DNA from: Gaiellasilicea sp963811885
GTDB lineage: Bacteria; Actinomycetota; Thermoleophilia; Gaiellales; Gaiellaceae
Assembly: GCA_963811885.1 (NCBI GenBank)
Contig: CAWETB010000007.1
Coordinates: 62,001 to 126,000 of the forward strand
Direction of reading: 5' to 3'
Length of the DNA: 64,000 nt
The translations under genes and the position numbers were made by a program. Of this stretch, positions 51,943 to 59,711 are shown piece after piece. Position 1 is the stretch's first letter, and each line of letters starts with the position of its first letter. The notes beneath the pieces are model-generated. The model was not told where the DNA came from. It searched no databases and worked only from the letters and a program-made list of their open reading frames with translations.

Positions 51943-52616
51943 GGCGATTCGGCTACGAGAACGGCCTCTCGATCTTCTTCGGCGTCCTGTTCCTGGCGAC
52001 GCTGGTCGCGCAGTCGTTCGCCGGCCAGCACGCCTTCAACGCCGACCAGCTCGCGCACGACGCCGCGCCGGTCTCGTGGCGCGACTACGTGCTCTCGCCC
52101 GAGTTCGGCGGCGCCGTGCTCGAGAACTGGCAGTCGGAGTTCCTCCAGTTCACGCTCTTCATCCTCGCCACCGTCTGGCTCGTGCAGAAGGGGTCGAACG
52201 AGTCGAAGCGGCTCGACGAGGCCGGGCTCGAGTCGGACCGCGAGCAGAAGGTCGGCCGCCATGCTCCGGAGAACGCGCCCGGCCCGGCCAAGCAGGAGCG
52301 CGGGCTCCGGCGATTCGCGTACGAGAACTCGCTCCTGCTCGCGATGGCGACGATCTTCCTGCTCTCGTGGGGCGGCCAGTCGCTGAACAGCTGGCGGGCG
52401 TACAACGACGACCGGCGCGAGCACGGCGAGTCGGCGCTCCGCTGGTCCGAGTACGTGGTGAACGCCGACTTCTGGGAGCGCTCGCTCGAGAACTGGCAGT
52501 CCGAGTTCCTCGCGGTCGGGACGTTGGCGGTCTTCACGATCTACCTGCGCCAGCGCGGCTCACCGGAGTCGAAGCCGGTCGGCGCGCCGCACGACGAGAC
52601 CGCCGCGTCCGGCTGA
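51939..52616 (+). CDS. DUF6766-type membrane protein with duplicated domain
   Basis: 225 residues from TTG 51939. The unit LRRFxYENxL, a hydrophobic helix, QS, a polar loop, ENWQSEFL, a second helix, and QxGSxESK occurs twice (residues about 1-92 and 115-212). Each unit has two transmembrane helices, so the protein resembles two single-domain DUF6766 proteins fused by a charged linker (RLDEAGLESDREQKVGRHAP). The family, recalled from memory, has no assigned function. Coupled to the microprotein before it. Confidence 0.8.
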   Translation: MRRFGYENGLSIFFGVLFLATLVAQSFAGQHAFNADQLAHDAAPVSWRDYVLSPEFGGAVLENWQSEFLQFTLFILATVWLVQKGSNESKRLDEAGLESDREQKVGRHAPENAPGPAKQERGLRRFAYENSLLLAMATIFLLSWGGQSLNSWRAYNDDRREHGESALRWSEYVVNADFWERSLENWQSEFLAVGTLAVFTIYLRQRGSPESKPVGAPHDETAASG

Positions 52617-52634
52617 GTCTGTCATCGTTCGAGC

Positions 52635-52953
52635 ATGCCGACCGACCAGTACCACGAGCCGCCCGACGAGCTCAGCGCCGAGACCCGCACCTTCGCCCGC
52701 GTGATCGCGTCGCTGCAGGAGGAGGCGGAGGCGATCGGCTGGTACGAGCAGCGGATGTCGATCGAGACGAACGAGCGAAGCGCGCAAGATCATGGAGCAC
52801 GCCCAGCGCGAGGAGTTCCTCCACTTCTCGATGGATCTCGAGTTTCTGGCGCGGCGCAAGGAGAAATGGCGCGTCGCGCTGCAGCAGATCCTCTTCAAGG
52901 AGGGCGACATCGTCGAGCTCGCCGAGCAGGCCGAGGACGCGGTCGAGGACTAG
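52635..52953 (+). CDS. Encapsulated ferritin-like protein, frameshifted
   Basis: The N-terminal helix LSAETRTFARVIASLQEEAEAIGWYEQRM contains the first iron Glu (described as residues 13-41). The frame shifts near 52783 and continues EARKIMEHAQREEFLHFSMDLEFL with the Glu and His ligands, then LQQILFKEGDIVELAEQAED. This is the EncFtn pattern of half-ferritins that dimerise inside encapsulin shells. No encapsulin gene is in the window. The ATG lies 18 nt after the DUF6766 stop. Corrected length about 105 residues. Confidence 0.75.
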
Positions 52954-53242
52954 CGTCGGAGCCGTCAGGCGGACGGATCCCAACAGCAGTCGTGTGCTCG
53001 AGCCGGTTGCTTGACTGACTGTCACGTCTAACTCAGACTCGACGACAGATGGCACGCCGCCTTGAGGACGGCCGCCCTGCACCGATCGCGGAAGGAGCGG
53101 AACGATGACGTCGGTTGGCTTCGGATTGACCAGCGATCAGCTCTCCGGGAGGGTCCCCCCACCTTCGCGCGAGCGGTGACGCGGCGAGGAGGCGCTACGG
53201 ATCGCTGCCTTGTACTCTCCCGCTTAAGTCGAGGGGGCGCGT
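52954..53242. other. Intergenic region with a promoter and possible microORFs
   Basis: TTGACT (53011-53016), 17 bp, CAGACT (53034-53039) resembles the leuA promoter and points to the FUSC-like gene. A 24-codon frame (53105-53179) with GGAAGGAG upstream starts in the stop of a shorter frame from 53049, so coupled microORFs are possible. Nothing else is recognised. Confidence 0.35.
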
Positions 53243-54481
53243 GTGAGCCAGACGACGGTTGAAGCGGCGGTTGTGGTCAAGCCGTCGCGCGCTCGGCGAA
53301 CGGCGCATATCCTCGGTGCGCTCCTGGTGGCTGTTGTCCTTCCCGCCGTCGTGATCGGTGTGCTCGTCGGGGAGTTCGGGTTCACGGCCATGTGGACCGG
53401 GGTTCTCCTTGGCGGTGTTGGTGCGAAGCTCGGCGGCACTCGCCGGATGGGCTATCTCGCCCCGTTGATGGGGCTCGCGGCGGGGCTGGGCGCGTTCACG
53501 GCGTACGACTGGTGGTGGGCGGCTCTGCTCGCGACCGTCGGGGTGATCGCGGGTGCCGGGATCGGGTTTGGCTGGTTCGCGCCGCTGCTCATGGTTCCGT
53601 ACGCGGCGACCTTCGTTGTGCCGGAAGCCTCTGCGAGGAACGCGACTGTCTACGGCGTCATCGTCGGGATTGCAACCCTCTATGGCGTCGTGCTCGCGCG
53701 TCGGTTCGGCGTTCCCGAGGTTGTGGACGGCGAGCGGCTCTCCGCACCCGTCGCAGCCGTCGTCGCGCTCGGGTTCGGCGCAGTGATGGCTGCCAGCGCC
53801 TCGCTCGGCGTCGCGCTCGGATGGACGGAGCCGTACTGGGTTCCCGAGCCTGTGCTCATCCTCGTGCTGTACATCCTCATGGGGAAGCGCGACCGGATAC
53901 GTGGGAAGGCTGTCGGCACGGCGCTTGGGGTCGTCGCCGTGATACCCGTTGCGTTGGTGTCGCCTCCCGCATGGGTGCTGACGGCGCTCGGCGTCGTCGT
54001 GTTCGTCGTCGCGTTGACGCAGGCCAAGACCTACTGGCTCATGTACGGCCTGTACACGTTCGCGCTCGTGCTGCTGCTTGCCGCACCGGGTGGGGTTGGC
54101 TTCGAGGCTGAGGAACGCGGCTTCCAGATCCTGGCAGGCATCGCCCTGCTCGTCCTCGGTCTGGCCGTCGTTCACGCGCTCGCAACCGGCTCGCCACGCG
54201 TGACCCGCAGCCGGAACTCACCATGGCTCGGTAAGTCTGACCGGAAACTCACGCCGGCGGTGGGCTACTCGCGGCCGGGCTGGTCGGCGATCAAGGCATC
54301 GCGAAGAAAAGCTGCCCATCCTGCTGCCCACCCCTCTCGCCGTCGCCTTGTCGGAAAACGAAAACCCCGTCTGAGCGGGGCTTTCGTGAGATGGGCGGTG
54401 ACGGGATCGAACCGCCGACCCCCTGCGTGTAAAGCAGGTGCTCTACCAGCTGAGCTAACCGCCCGCGATGGCTCAAACTAG
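53243..54481 (+). CDS. FUSC-like integral membrane protein, frame runs through tRNA-Val
   Basis: From GTG 53243 there are about eight to ten hydrophobic helices over residues 20-315, including AYDWWWAALLATVGVIAGAG and LVSPPAWVLTALGVVVFVVAL, resembling FUSC/aromatic-acid exporter membrane halves. Membrane-like sequence ends at about 54190. The frame then continues in polar, Arg-rich sequence and reads straight through the antisense of tRNA-Val to 54481. Codon use (many T-ending codons) differs from the neighbours, suggesting transfer. The true C-terminus has probably been lost or displaced. Confidence 0.65.
   Translation: MSQTTVEAAVVVKPSRARRTAHILGALLVAVVLPAVVIGVLVGEFGFTAMWTGVLLGGVGAKLGGTRRMGYLAPLMGLAAGLGAFTAYDWWWAALLATVGVIAGAGIGFGWFAPLLMVPYAATFVVPEASARNATVYGVIVGIATLYGVVLARRFGVPEVVDGERLSAPVAAVVALGFGAVMAASASLGVALGWTEPYWVPEPVLILVLYILMGKRDRIRGKAVGTALGVVAVIPVALVSPPAWVLTALGVVVFVVALTQAKTYWLMYGLYTFALVLLLAAPGGVGFEAEERGFQILAGIALLVLGLAVVHALATGSPRVTRSRNSPWLGKSDRKLTPAVGYSRPGWSAIKASRRKAAHPAAHPSRRRLVGKRKPRLSGAFVRWAVTGSNRRPPACKAGALPAELTARDGSN
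54353..54380 (-). terminator. Terminator of tRNA-Val
   Basis: On the minus strand CCCCG-CTCAG-ACGGGG (54380-54365) is followed by TTTTCGTTTT. It begins 12 nt after the tRNA 3' end. It is the clearest U-tract terminator in the window together with the one at 46481. Confidence 0.8.
54392..54464 (-). tRNA. tRNA-Val (anticodon TAC)
   Basis: A 73-nt cloverleaf on the minus strand. GGGCGGT pairs with ACCGCCC, D-arm AGCTCAGCTGGTAGAGC, anticodon loop TTTACAC within CTGC/GCAG, and T-arm GGCGGTTCGATCCCGTC. CCA is not encoded. It forms the left border of an accessory region and could be an integration target. Confidence 0.96.
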
Positions 54482-54684
54482 CGGAATCCGGCCCCACCCG
54501 AAATCGCCGAAAAGGGTCTTGTGGCAGCCGCGTGGCAGCCGCTCCCTCCTCAATCTGGCCGAGCGTCTCCCGCTCCGCCTCGATGACGGCGAGGTCGGGG
54601 TGCCAGCACAGGCGGGAGAGGAGGGCGGCGGCGAAGGTTGCCGCCGGGGTGGCGTGAGCGGAGCTACCCCGACGGCATGGGCGA
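54465..54684. other. Left flank of the accessory region
   Basis: No gene recognised. It holds a tandem GTGGCAGCCGC at about 54521-54543 (two copies), a sequence type I associate with integrase gene ends next to tRNAs, and the first copy of a 19-bp direct repeat at 54651-54669. Confidence 0.35.
54651..54669 (+). repeat. 19-bp direct repeat, copy A
   Basis: GGCGTGAGCGGAGCTACCC at 54651-54669, identical to copy B at 55013-55031. The pair brackets the ABM-domain gene. Confidence 0.8.
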
Positions 54685-54948
54685 CTACGGCTTGTGAACG
54701 GTATGGAGCGCGATGACCTCCTGCGAGACTTCGAAGGGGAGGTTCGGCTTCACGTTCGCGTTGAACCAGGCGTCCTGCTGCTCCGCCGTCTCCCATAGCT
54801 CGGACACCACGAACCCAGTGGCATCCTCATATGTGACGTGGAGCAGGAAGCCCGGCTGCGTCTTCAATTGCTCGACGAGGGGGGGCGAGATCTGGTCGTA
54901 CAGCGCGGCGGTCATTCCGTCAGAACGGTGCCGTATCAAAACAGCCAT
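54685..54948 (-). CDS. ABM-domain monooxygenase-like protein
   Basis: 87 residues from ATG 54948 behind AAGGAGG. It looks like an antibiotic-biosynthesis-monooxygenase fold: AVLIRHRSDGMTAALYDQI, PGFLLHVTYEDATGFVVSELWET, EQQDAWFNANVKP. Such small dimeric proteins often act as cofactor-free monooxygenases or unknown stress proteins. A longer frame to 54984 has no ribosome site. It is flanked by 19-bp direct repeats. Confidence 0.75.
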   Translation of the reverse strand: MAVLIRHRSDGMTAALYDQISPPLVEQLKTQPGFLLHVTYEDATGFVVSELWETAEQQDAWFNANVKPNLPFEVSQEVIALHTVHKP

Positions 54949-55012
54949 GTTGTTCCTCCTTCGTGGGAGCGAGCAACATGTCACACATCGTCGGGTTGGC
55001 CTCCCCGCAGTC

Positions 55013-55031
55013 GGCGTGAGCGGAGCTACCC
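55013..55031 (+). repeat. 19-bp direct repeat, copy B
   Basis: Identical to copy A at 54651-54669 and 362 bp from it. The remaining sequence to 55195 holds no recognisable gene. Confidence 0.8.
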
Positions 55032-55195
55032 GGCCTGCTTGACCTTCTCGACGTACTCGGTCCTTGTAGCCACGCCAGCGGCGACCTCGGATGCCCCAAT
55101 TAGGTCACGAACCTTGTTCCACTCAGTCGTAGTGTGGTCGCCTGCTCTCAGGCAACGGGGATGCAGCACCAGACAGACGAGCGGGAGGGGTCAAG

Positions 55196-55585
55196 ATGCA
55201 GCAGCGTAGGCTGGACAAGGCGCTTCGTGGGCTTGGCATGTTCACGGGAGTCGCGTACCTCATCGTCGGCGTCGCTGGCGCGATCTGGCCTGGGCACTGG
55301 GACGACGCTGCGGCAAGCGACCAGATCGTGTGGGCCGTACTCCTCATTGCAGGCGGGCTACTGGTGCTGGCGGGACTCCGAATGCTGCGCCGCGCGCCTG
55401 CTCGCGGTGCGACGCTCGTCTCAGTAGGAGCCGTGATCGGGGCGCTCCCGATCTTCGACCTCGACTCGGCTCAATCGGGGAGAGAGAGCGCAGATTGCGG
55501 GGTAGCACTGGCTCGACCACGTAGAAACTTTCCGTGGTTGCAGGGCGCAGGAATACTCCCAGCGCCATGGGCACGCAGATCGTGA
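55196..55585 (+). CDS. Small membrane protein, possibly broken at its C-terminus
   Basis: ATG 55196 is preceded by GGGAGGGG. Two clear helices, MFTGVAYLIVGVAGAIW (about 15-31) and IVWAVLLIAGGLLVLAGLRML (44-64), and a third hydrophobic segment near 77-86. After about residue 90 the sequence becomes polar and Arg-rich with no membrane character, which suggests a frame loss near 55460. No family recognised. Confidence 0.5.
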   Translation: MQQRRLDKALRGLGMFTGVAYLIVGVAGAIWPGHWDDAAASDQIVWAVLLIAGGLLVLAGLRMLRRAPARGATLVSVGAVIGALPIFDLDSAQSGRESADCGVALARPRRNFPWLQGAGILPAPWARRS

Positions 55586-55749
55586 ACGAACAGCGCAAAT
55601 GCCCGATGTGCGGCAGCAAGACATGGATCCTTCTGGACGGCCGCTCGGTGCTCCAGGCGCTCGAGGGTGGGCTCGAGGCACTGGCCTACTCCTGCAAGCA
55701 GTGCGGCTTCATCCGCTGGCATCGCTCGGACAAGGCCGAGCAGTCGTAA
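55567..55749 (+). CDS. Small zinc-ribbon protein
   Basis: 60 residues from ATG 55567. Two CxxC knuckles, KCPMCGSKTW and SCKQCGFIRW, separated by 31 residues, form a zinc ribbon like those in stand-alone nucleic-acid-binding or signalling proteins. It overlaps the tail of the upstream frame, supporting the view that the upstream tail is not real. Function unknown. Confidence 0.6.
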   Translation: MGTQIVNEQRKCPMCGSKTWILLDGRSVLQALEGGLEALAYSCKQCGFIRWHRSDKAEQS

Positions 55750-55957
55750 GCTCACGCCGCGGCCCGTCATCGCACAGTCATGCTCGTGGTGTAGGTGCGG
55801 ACGAGGCAGCGGCGGTCGAAGGCTTCCTCCTTCTGTGCTCGTGTGATCGGTCGACGTCGGCTCGTTCCTCGGTGTCGTCGCGCGTCGCGCGCCCTGTCTC
55901 GGTCGGGAGTGACAGCGGGCGGAGGCCGGTCGTGTCGAAGCCGAGGCGCCCGAGGTC

Positions 55958-56110
55958 GTGCGCGAGCTCGCGTGCCCGGATCTGCGCGAGGCCGGCGAGC
56001 TCGGCCGCCGGATCCTGCTCTGGGCGTCCACTACCAAGACCCGCCAGGCGTTGTGGGTCGACCTCCCGGACGTGGCCGTCGACGCGCTCCGGGCGCCACT
56101 CATGGCAAAA
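55958..56110 (+). pseudogene. Tyrosine recombinase (phage integrase) relic
   Basis: A short stretch reads LGRRILLWASTTKTRQALWVDLPDVAVDALRAPL. The pattern of a beta-strand, TKTR and a W-V-x-LP segment is typical of the core of tyrosine integrases just before the catalytic region. The usual R-H-R-Y residues are absent and the frame has no start, so it is a decayed fragment. Recognition is by pattern only. Confidence 0.4.
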
Positions 56111-56175
56111 GTCGCTCCTAAGTCGGGCGTCATTCCCGAGCGCTCGCCCACGCAAGCTTGTTGACCGAGAGCCGC

Positions 56176-56610
56176 TCAGTTTGCTTCGAGTATTAGGAGT
56201 GTCCGGAGGGCCTCGGCGGTCGCTGGCCAACGCAGTGTCGTAAATGCCTCGCCGGGCTTGCACCAGCGGTGATCGTCGTGCTCCCAGTCGAGGTTCGGCT
56301 CCCACTCATCCGGCGCAGTGACGTGAAAGCAGGTCACGTTCACCTGCGCGACGGACGGGTCGTAGCGGTTGCGCCTGTCCGCAGGCTCCTCGGTCAGCGG
56401 GTAGACGTACTCGACCACTTCGACTCCGGCTTCAGCGTTGGCGACCAGTCCCGTTTCCTCACGCAACTCCCGCTCGGCGGCCACTGTCGCTGTCTCGCCG
56501 GGTTCGACTCCACCCGCCACGACATGCCAGTACCTGCCTTGCACCGCCGATCGATGGAGAATCAGAACCTCGGCACCGCACTTGCGGGTTACGAACACCG
56601 CGATTTCCAT
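56176..56610 (-). CDS. NUDIX hydrolase
   Basis: 144 residues from ATG 56610 (the frame stays open to 56709). The Nudix box GGVEPGETATVAAERELREETGLV is complete (residues about 37-60). The N-terminus IAVFVTRKCGAEVLILHR and the Asp/Trp-rich C-terminus EWEPNLDWEHDDHRW resemble dATP/dihydroneopterin-triphosphate pyrophosphohydrolases. Substrate unknown. This is one of the few intact genes of the accessory region. Confidence 0.85.
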   Translation of the reverse strand: MEIAVFVTRKCGAEVLILHRSAVQGRYWHVVAGGVEPGETATVAAERELREETGLVANAEAGVEVVEYVYPLTEEPADRRNRYDPSVAQVNVTCFHVTAPDEWEPNLDWEHDDHRWCKPGEAFTTLRWPATAEALRTLLILEAN

Positions 56611-56757
56611 GCCGGTGCGCACGACTAAGAGAGTATGAGTCGCGCACCTTCCTTCGAGTGACATCAGTCGAGCGGCCCGAGCGCCGCCGAGGGCCGCGAT
56701 GTCGTTCAAGCGCTTGCTCGGCCGAGATGAAAGACTCCGGTTGAGGAGGGCCCGAGA

Positions 56758-57155
56758 ATGCCTGGGTGGGGTGTGATTCCTTCGATCCGTGTCCGCGACA
56801 TGCGAGAAGCGCTCGCGTTCTACACGGGTCGGCTTGAGTTCGCGCTGGATGGCGGCGGCGAAGCGGCTACCAACTCGTCCCTAAGCCGCGGCGACGCACG
56901 CGTGATGATCGAAACGGCCGCTGATCACTATGGGGAGGACTACAACGCGGCGATTAGGGATCGGCTCGGAACCCAATCGTCGATGGCGCTATACATCGAG
57001 GCGGACGATCTCGCTGCTTTTCATGCCAGGCTGAAAGCCAGCGGCGCCAGGATCATCGACCCCTCGCTGAGCGGCCGTGGGGACAGGAAGAATTCACCGT
57101 CGAGGATCATGAGGGCAAATGGCTGACGTTCTGGAAGAAAGGCGCTCAGGGCTAG
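56758..57155 (+). CDS. VOC/glyoxalase-fold protein, frameshifted
   Basis: ATG 56758 follows GAGGAGGG. IPSIRVRDMREALAFYTGRLEF starts a VOC module, with SMALYIEADDLAAFHARL in the second half. The frame is lost near 57068; the alternative frame gives RPWGQEEFTVEDHEGKWLTFW, the usual end including the metal Glu, and stops at 57155. About 132 residues when corrected. Members include bleomycin-resistance-type binders and dioxygenases; no specific role is deduced. Confidence 0.8.
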
Positions 57156-57744
57156 AGCGACCGCCGTCGGCTTCTGACCGAGGCCGCGGAGACGGGCGAG
57201 CGGATTCACGCGCAGCTGATCATTGTCGAGAATCCGGCGACCGGTGAACTGCAGGTCTTCCGCAAGACACTGACATGTATTTCAGCAAGGGGTAAAACGC
57301 CTAGAACCAAGATGTCGAGCCTCACCTCAGGGACAACCCCTTCGAACAGCCCAGCGTTCAGTCGGGCCATTGAAGGTGAGCTCACACGGGAGTACGGTGA
57401 CATTCGCGTGCGAGCTTCAAGAGGCGCACGCAAGCAGGCCTCAGCAATTCATGACCCCGTTGCTGAGGTCTGCACCTGTCCGCCTAAGCGCGCTCTGTCG
57501 GGGGTGAGGATCGAGCGCGCCGCAGAGACCCCCATCCCAGCGCCCGATCCTCGAAGTGTCCCCCAGAGCGCCGCGCTAAGCGTCGCGTCAGCGCCTTCTA
57601 TGCCCACCGGAGGAATTGGTCGAAACATCCAGTCGAGTCCTTCGCGTTGCCGCCACTCTGCTCGTTCAGGAGGACGGCACGGAGTTCGGCGAGCCCTTCG
57701 GGCTGATCTTCGAGAGAGCCGAGGAACGGCCTACCTGATGGAGG
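57156..57744. other. Non-coding or decayed stretch
   Basis: No convincing gene. A short plus-strand frame just before 57740 (LLVQEDGTEFGEPFGLIFERAEE) and another near 57216 (QLIIVENPATGELQVF) look like fragments of proteins but have no starts or partners. Several six-frame openings are short and compositionally random. Confidence 0.4.
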
Positions 57745-58162
57745 TCACTGATCTTTCTTCAGCGGGTCTTGGGAAATAGGGATCATCTGCGGGTTCAGGT
57801 GCGGGTTGGCTCCAACACCGCAGCGGTAGACATAGTCCTCGTCGGTTGCCTGTCCTGGAGCGAACCTGCTGGCTGGTCCGGGTGGTGGAGGGGCGGGCAT
57901 GAAAGGGACGCGAAGCGGTTCTCCATTCGCGCAGACGACCATTTCCCCATTTGGCCCCGCGACGTGGACGTATTCGGGCGCCTTGCTCGGGTGAACCGTG
58001 CCATCGGGATTTACCCACGCCGGGTTGGGCGGAGGCGGATCCGGTCAAGGAGCCCGGTCTTGCGACAGCCGCGGCGGAGTCCGGTCTTGTAACAGCCACG
58101 TGCGCTCGCTGTAACGGCCACCACCACGATCATTGCGAGGATCACAGATAGGAGCGGCGCAT
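57745..58162 (-). pseudogene. Small exported Pro-rich protein, broken
   Basis: ATG 58162 has the GAAGGAGAG site and starts a signal peptide (MRRSYL, then ILAMIVVVAVTASARGC after a one-base shift near 58144). A further in-frame stop lies near 58050. The mature part continues as PDPPPPNPAWVNPDGTVH, YVHVAGPNGEMVVCANG and a Pro-rich end with DPLKKDQ. About 130 residues if repaired. No family recognised. Confidence 0.45.
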
Positions 58163-58337
58163 CGTCTCTCCTTCAGAACGCGGGTTTCCCGGAGTGGCCA
58201 GCCGAGCCAATGGTTCCCTTGTACAACCAACTGGGCGTCTACGCAATTCATCGGAGAGCGGTTCCTCCCCATTTGGATTCGGCCATGAACGCCAGAGATC
58301 AGGTTCGTCAGCCGCGACCGCACCTGGCATGAAGTGG

Positions 58338-58364
58338 GACGCCGGCGAGCATCATCGCTCGAGG
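58338..58364 (-). repeat. 27-nt dispersed repeat, copy 1
   Basis: Starts GACGCCGGCGAGCATCAT on the plus strand and ends CGAGG. On the minus strand TATCCT stands 6 nt before ATGATG, which opens a 15-codon frame beginning MMLAGVP. Confidence 0.6.
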
Positions 58365-58762
58365 ATACGGCTATGTCACCTGACGCTGTCTACGTGCGAA
58401 GACCGGTCAGCCGACTTCCCAGACTGCGACCTCGTATTCGTCTACCGACTCGACGGGCGATTCCTGAGCCTGTTGCCGATGCTCATCCGTCCGATGGCGG
58501 CTTGCGTAAATCGCGTCGGCGCTCTCCGAAGAGCGTGACGCCGATCCCTGTGCCTGCTGATCGGTCGACGAGGAGAAACGCGGCGGTTGCCGGATAACTC
58601 GCGGATCGCCGGGATCCTCTCTTCGCCAGTGGACGATCGCTCCTGAACATCATCGGGTGAGCCTCGATATGTGGTGGTGCGTGCGTAGACGCAAACCTCC
58701 TTGTGGTCGTCGCGCACTGAGGTCAAGACCCTAGCCCAGCGACCGTGCGCCAGATCCACGGA

Positions 58763-58789
58763 GACGCCGGCCAGCATCATGTAGCGAGG
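58763..58789 (-). repeat. 27-nt dispersed repeat, copy 2
   Basis: Starts GACGCCGGCCAGCATCAT on the plus strand and ends GCGAGG. On the minus strand TAGCCT stands 6 nt before ATGATG, which opens a 112-codon frame beginning MMLAGVS. Confidence 0.6.
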
Positions 58790-58966
58790 CTATAGGCCCG
58801 CCTCGCATGCCTCTGAGGACGGGTCGCGGTGGGGCGCCGACGGGGTTGACGCGTGCGCTGGCGTCGGGGGATGCTGGTGCGACCTGCGGGAGAGGCGGAG
58901 CGTTCTCTGGGGGGAAACGGCGCCCCCGACCTCTTACAGACATTCGTGTTTGAGAGGAGATTCGCG

Positions 58967-59328
58967 ATGCGTACGGCAGTGTTCGTCGCGTTCCTGCTGA
59001 TGCTGGGTAGCGCTCGTGCTCGGTGCCACGGCGGGTGCTGGGGGTATCTCGCCGAGCACGCTGATGAATGCGGGCTGGACGTGCTTCAACGAGCCGGGTG
59101 CTCCGCGCATCGTGTGCAGCGACCCGGGCGACGGTCGGCCGGTGATACCGGCGCCTCCCGATCGCCCTGCGTCCTACAACTTCAAGATCTTCTCGCTCGA
59201 CGGGAAGTTCGTCGCGACAGTGCATCTGATTCGCGACGACCTCGACGAGAACCGAGCCCTGCCCACAGACAGGCGGGCTGTACTTCCACATCACGGCCAC
59301 CGGCTACTACAGGTGCGAGCACTTCTAG
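58967..59328 (+). pseudogene. Small secreted Cys-containing protein, two frameshifts
   Basis: ATG 58967 with GAGAGGAGA upstream starts a signal peptide (TAVFVAFLLMLGSA). Shifting near 59010 gives LGATAGAGGISPSTLMNAGWTCFNEPG, then FKIFSLDGKFVATVHLIRDD. A second shift near 59245 gives CPQTGGLYFHITATGYYRCEHF and a stop at 59328. Four Cys in the mature part could pair. It reads as one exported protein of about 118 residues with two indels. Family not recognised. Confidence 0.5.
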
Positions 59329-59463
59329 GTGTCGGTGGACGCTGCGCTCGAGTTCACGCCATAGCTTCAGGGGGTCGGAGGGGCGGGCGGCCTTCGCCCG
59401 CCTCTTCATGTGGCTTCGGAGTCTGGAGTGCGCCTCTGCGACCGCGTCGGGCTGCACACCGGG

Positions 59464-59490
59464 GACGCCGGCGAGCATCATGCGGCGAGG
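59464..59490 (-). repeat. 27-nt dispersed repeat, copy 3
   Basis: Starts GACGCCGGCGAGCATCAT on the plus strand and ends GCGAGG. On the minus strand it opens a frame beginning MMLAGVP that runs antisense to the secreted-protein gene. The sequence from 59329 to 59604 around it holds no recognised gene. Confidence 0.6.
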
Positions 59491-59604
59491 GCTACAAGCG
59501 GCGGGTGACCACCGGGGTCTGCACCGCATAAGCTTTTCGCAGCACCCTGGCACGCCTGACCCGCGCAACCAAACGTTTCCGCATGGCTGCGCGGCTTCTG
59601 ATGA

Positions 59605-59677
59605 TGCCCCCAACGGGATTCGAACCCGTGCAGCCACCTTGAAAGGGTGGTGACCTAGGCCGCTAGTCGATGGGGGC
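59605..59677 (-). tRNA. tRNA-Glu (anticodon TTC)
   Basis: A 73-nt cloverleaf on the minus strand. Acceptor GCCCCCA with TGGGGGC, D-arm CGACTAGCGGCCTAGGTC, anticodon stem CCACC/GGTGG around CTTTCAA, and T-arm ACGGGTTCGAATCCCGT. No CCA encoded. It bounds the accessory region on the right. Confidence 0.96.
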
Positions 59678-59711
59678 CAGGCGCCAGGGAGGATAGCGGC
59701 GGCGCTGGCCG

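Larger units (their letters stand above)
58163..58966. other. Accessory stretch with dispersed 27-nt repeats
   Basis: No gene is convincing. Two of three copies of a 27-nt repeat (58338-58364, 58763-58789) lie here; read on the minus strand each begins an ATGATG frame after a -10-like hexamer. The frame from 58780 to 58442 (112 codons) is Arg-rich and unrecognised. GAGAGGAGA before 58967 is the ribosome site of the next gene. Confidence 0.4.

Noticed and set aside
58442..58780. 112-codon minus-strand frame beginning MMLAGVS as a real protein
   Set aside because: Arg-rich, no motif and no recognisable domain; kept only as part of the repeat observation.
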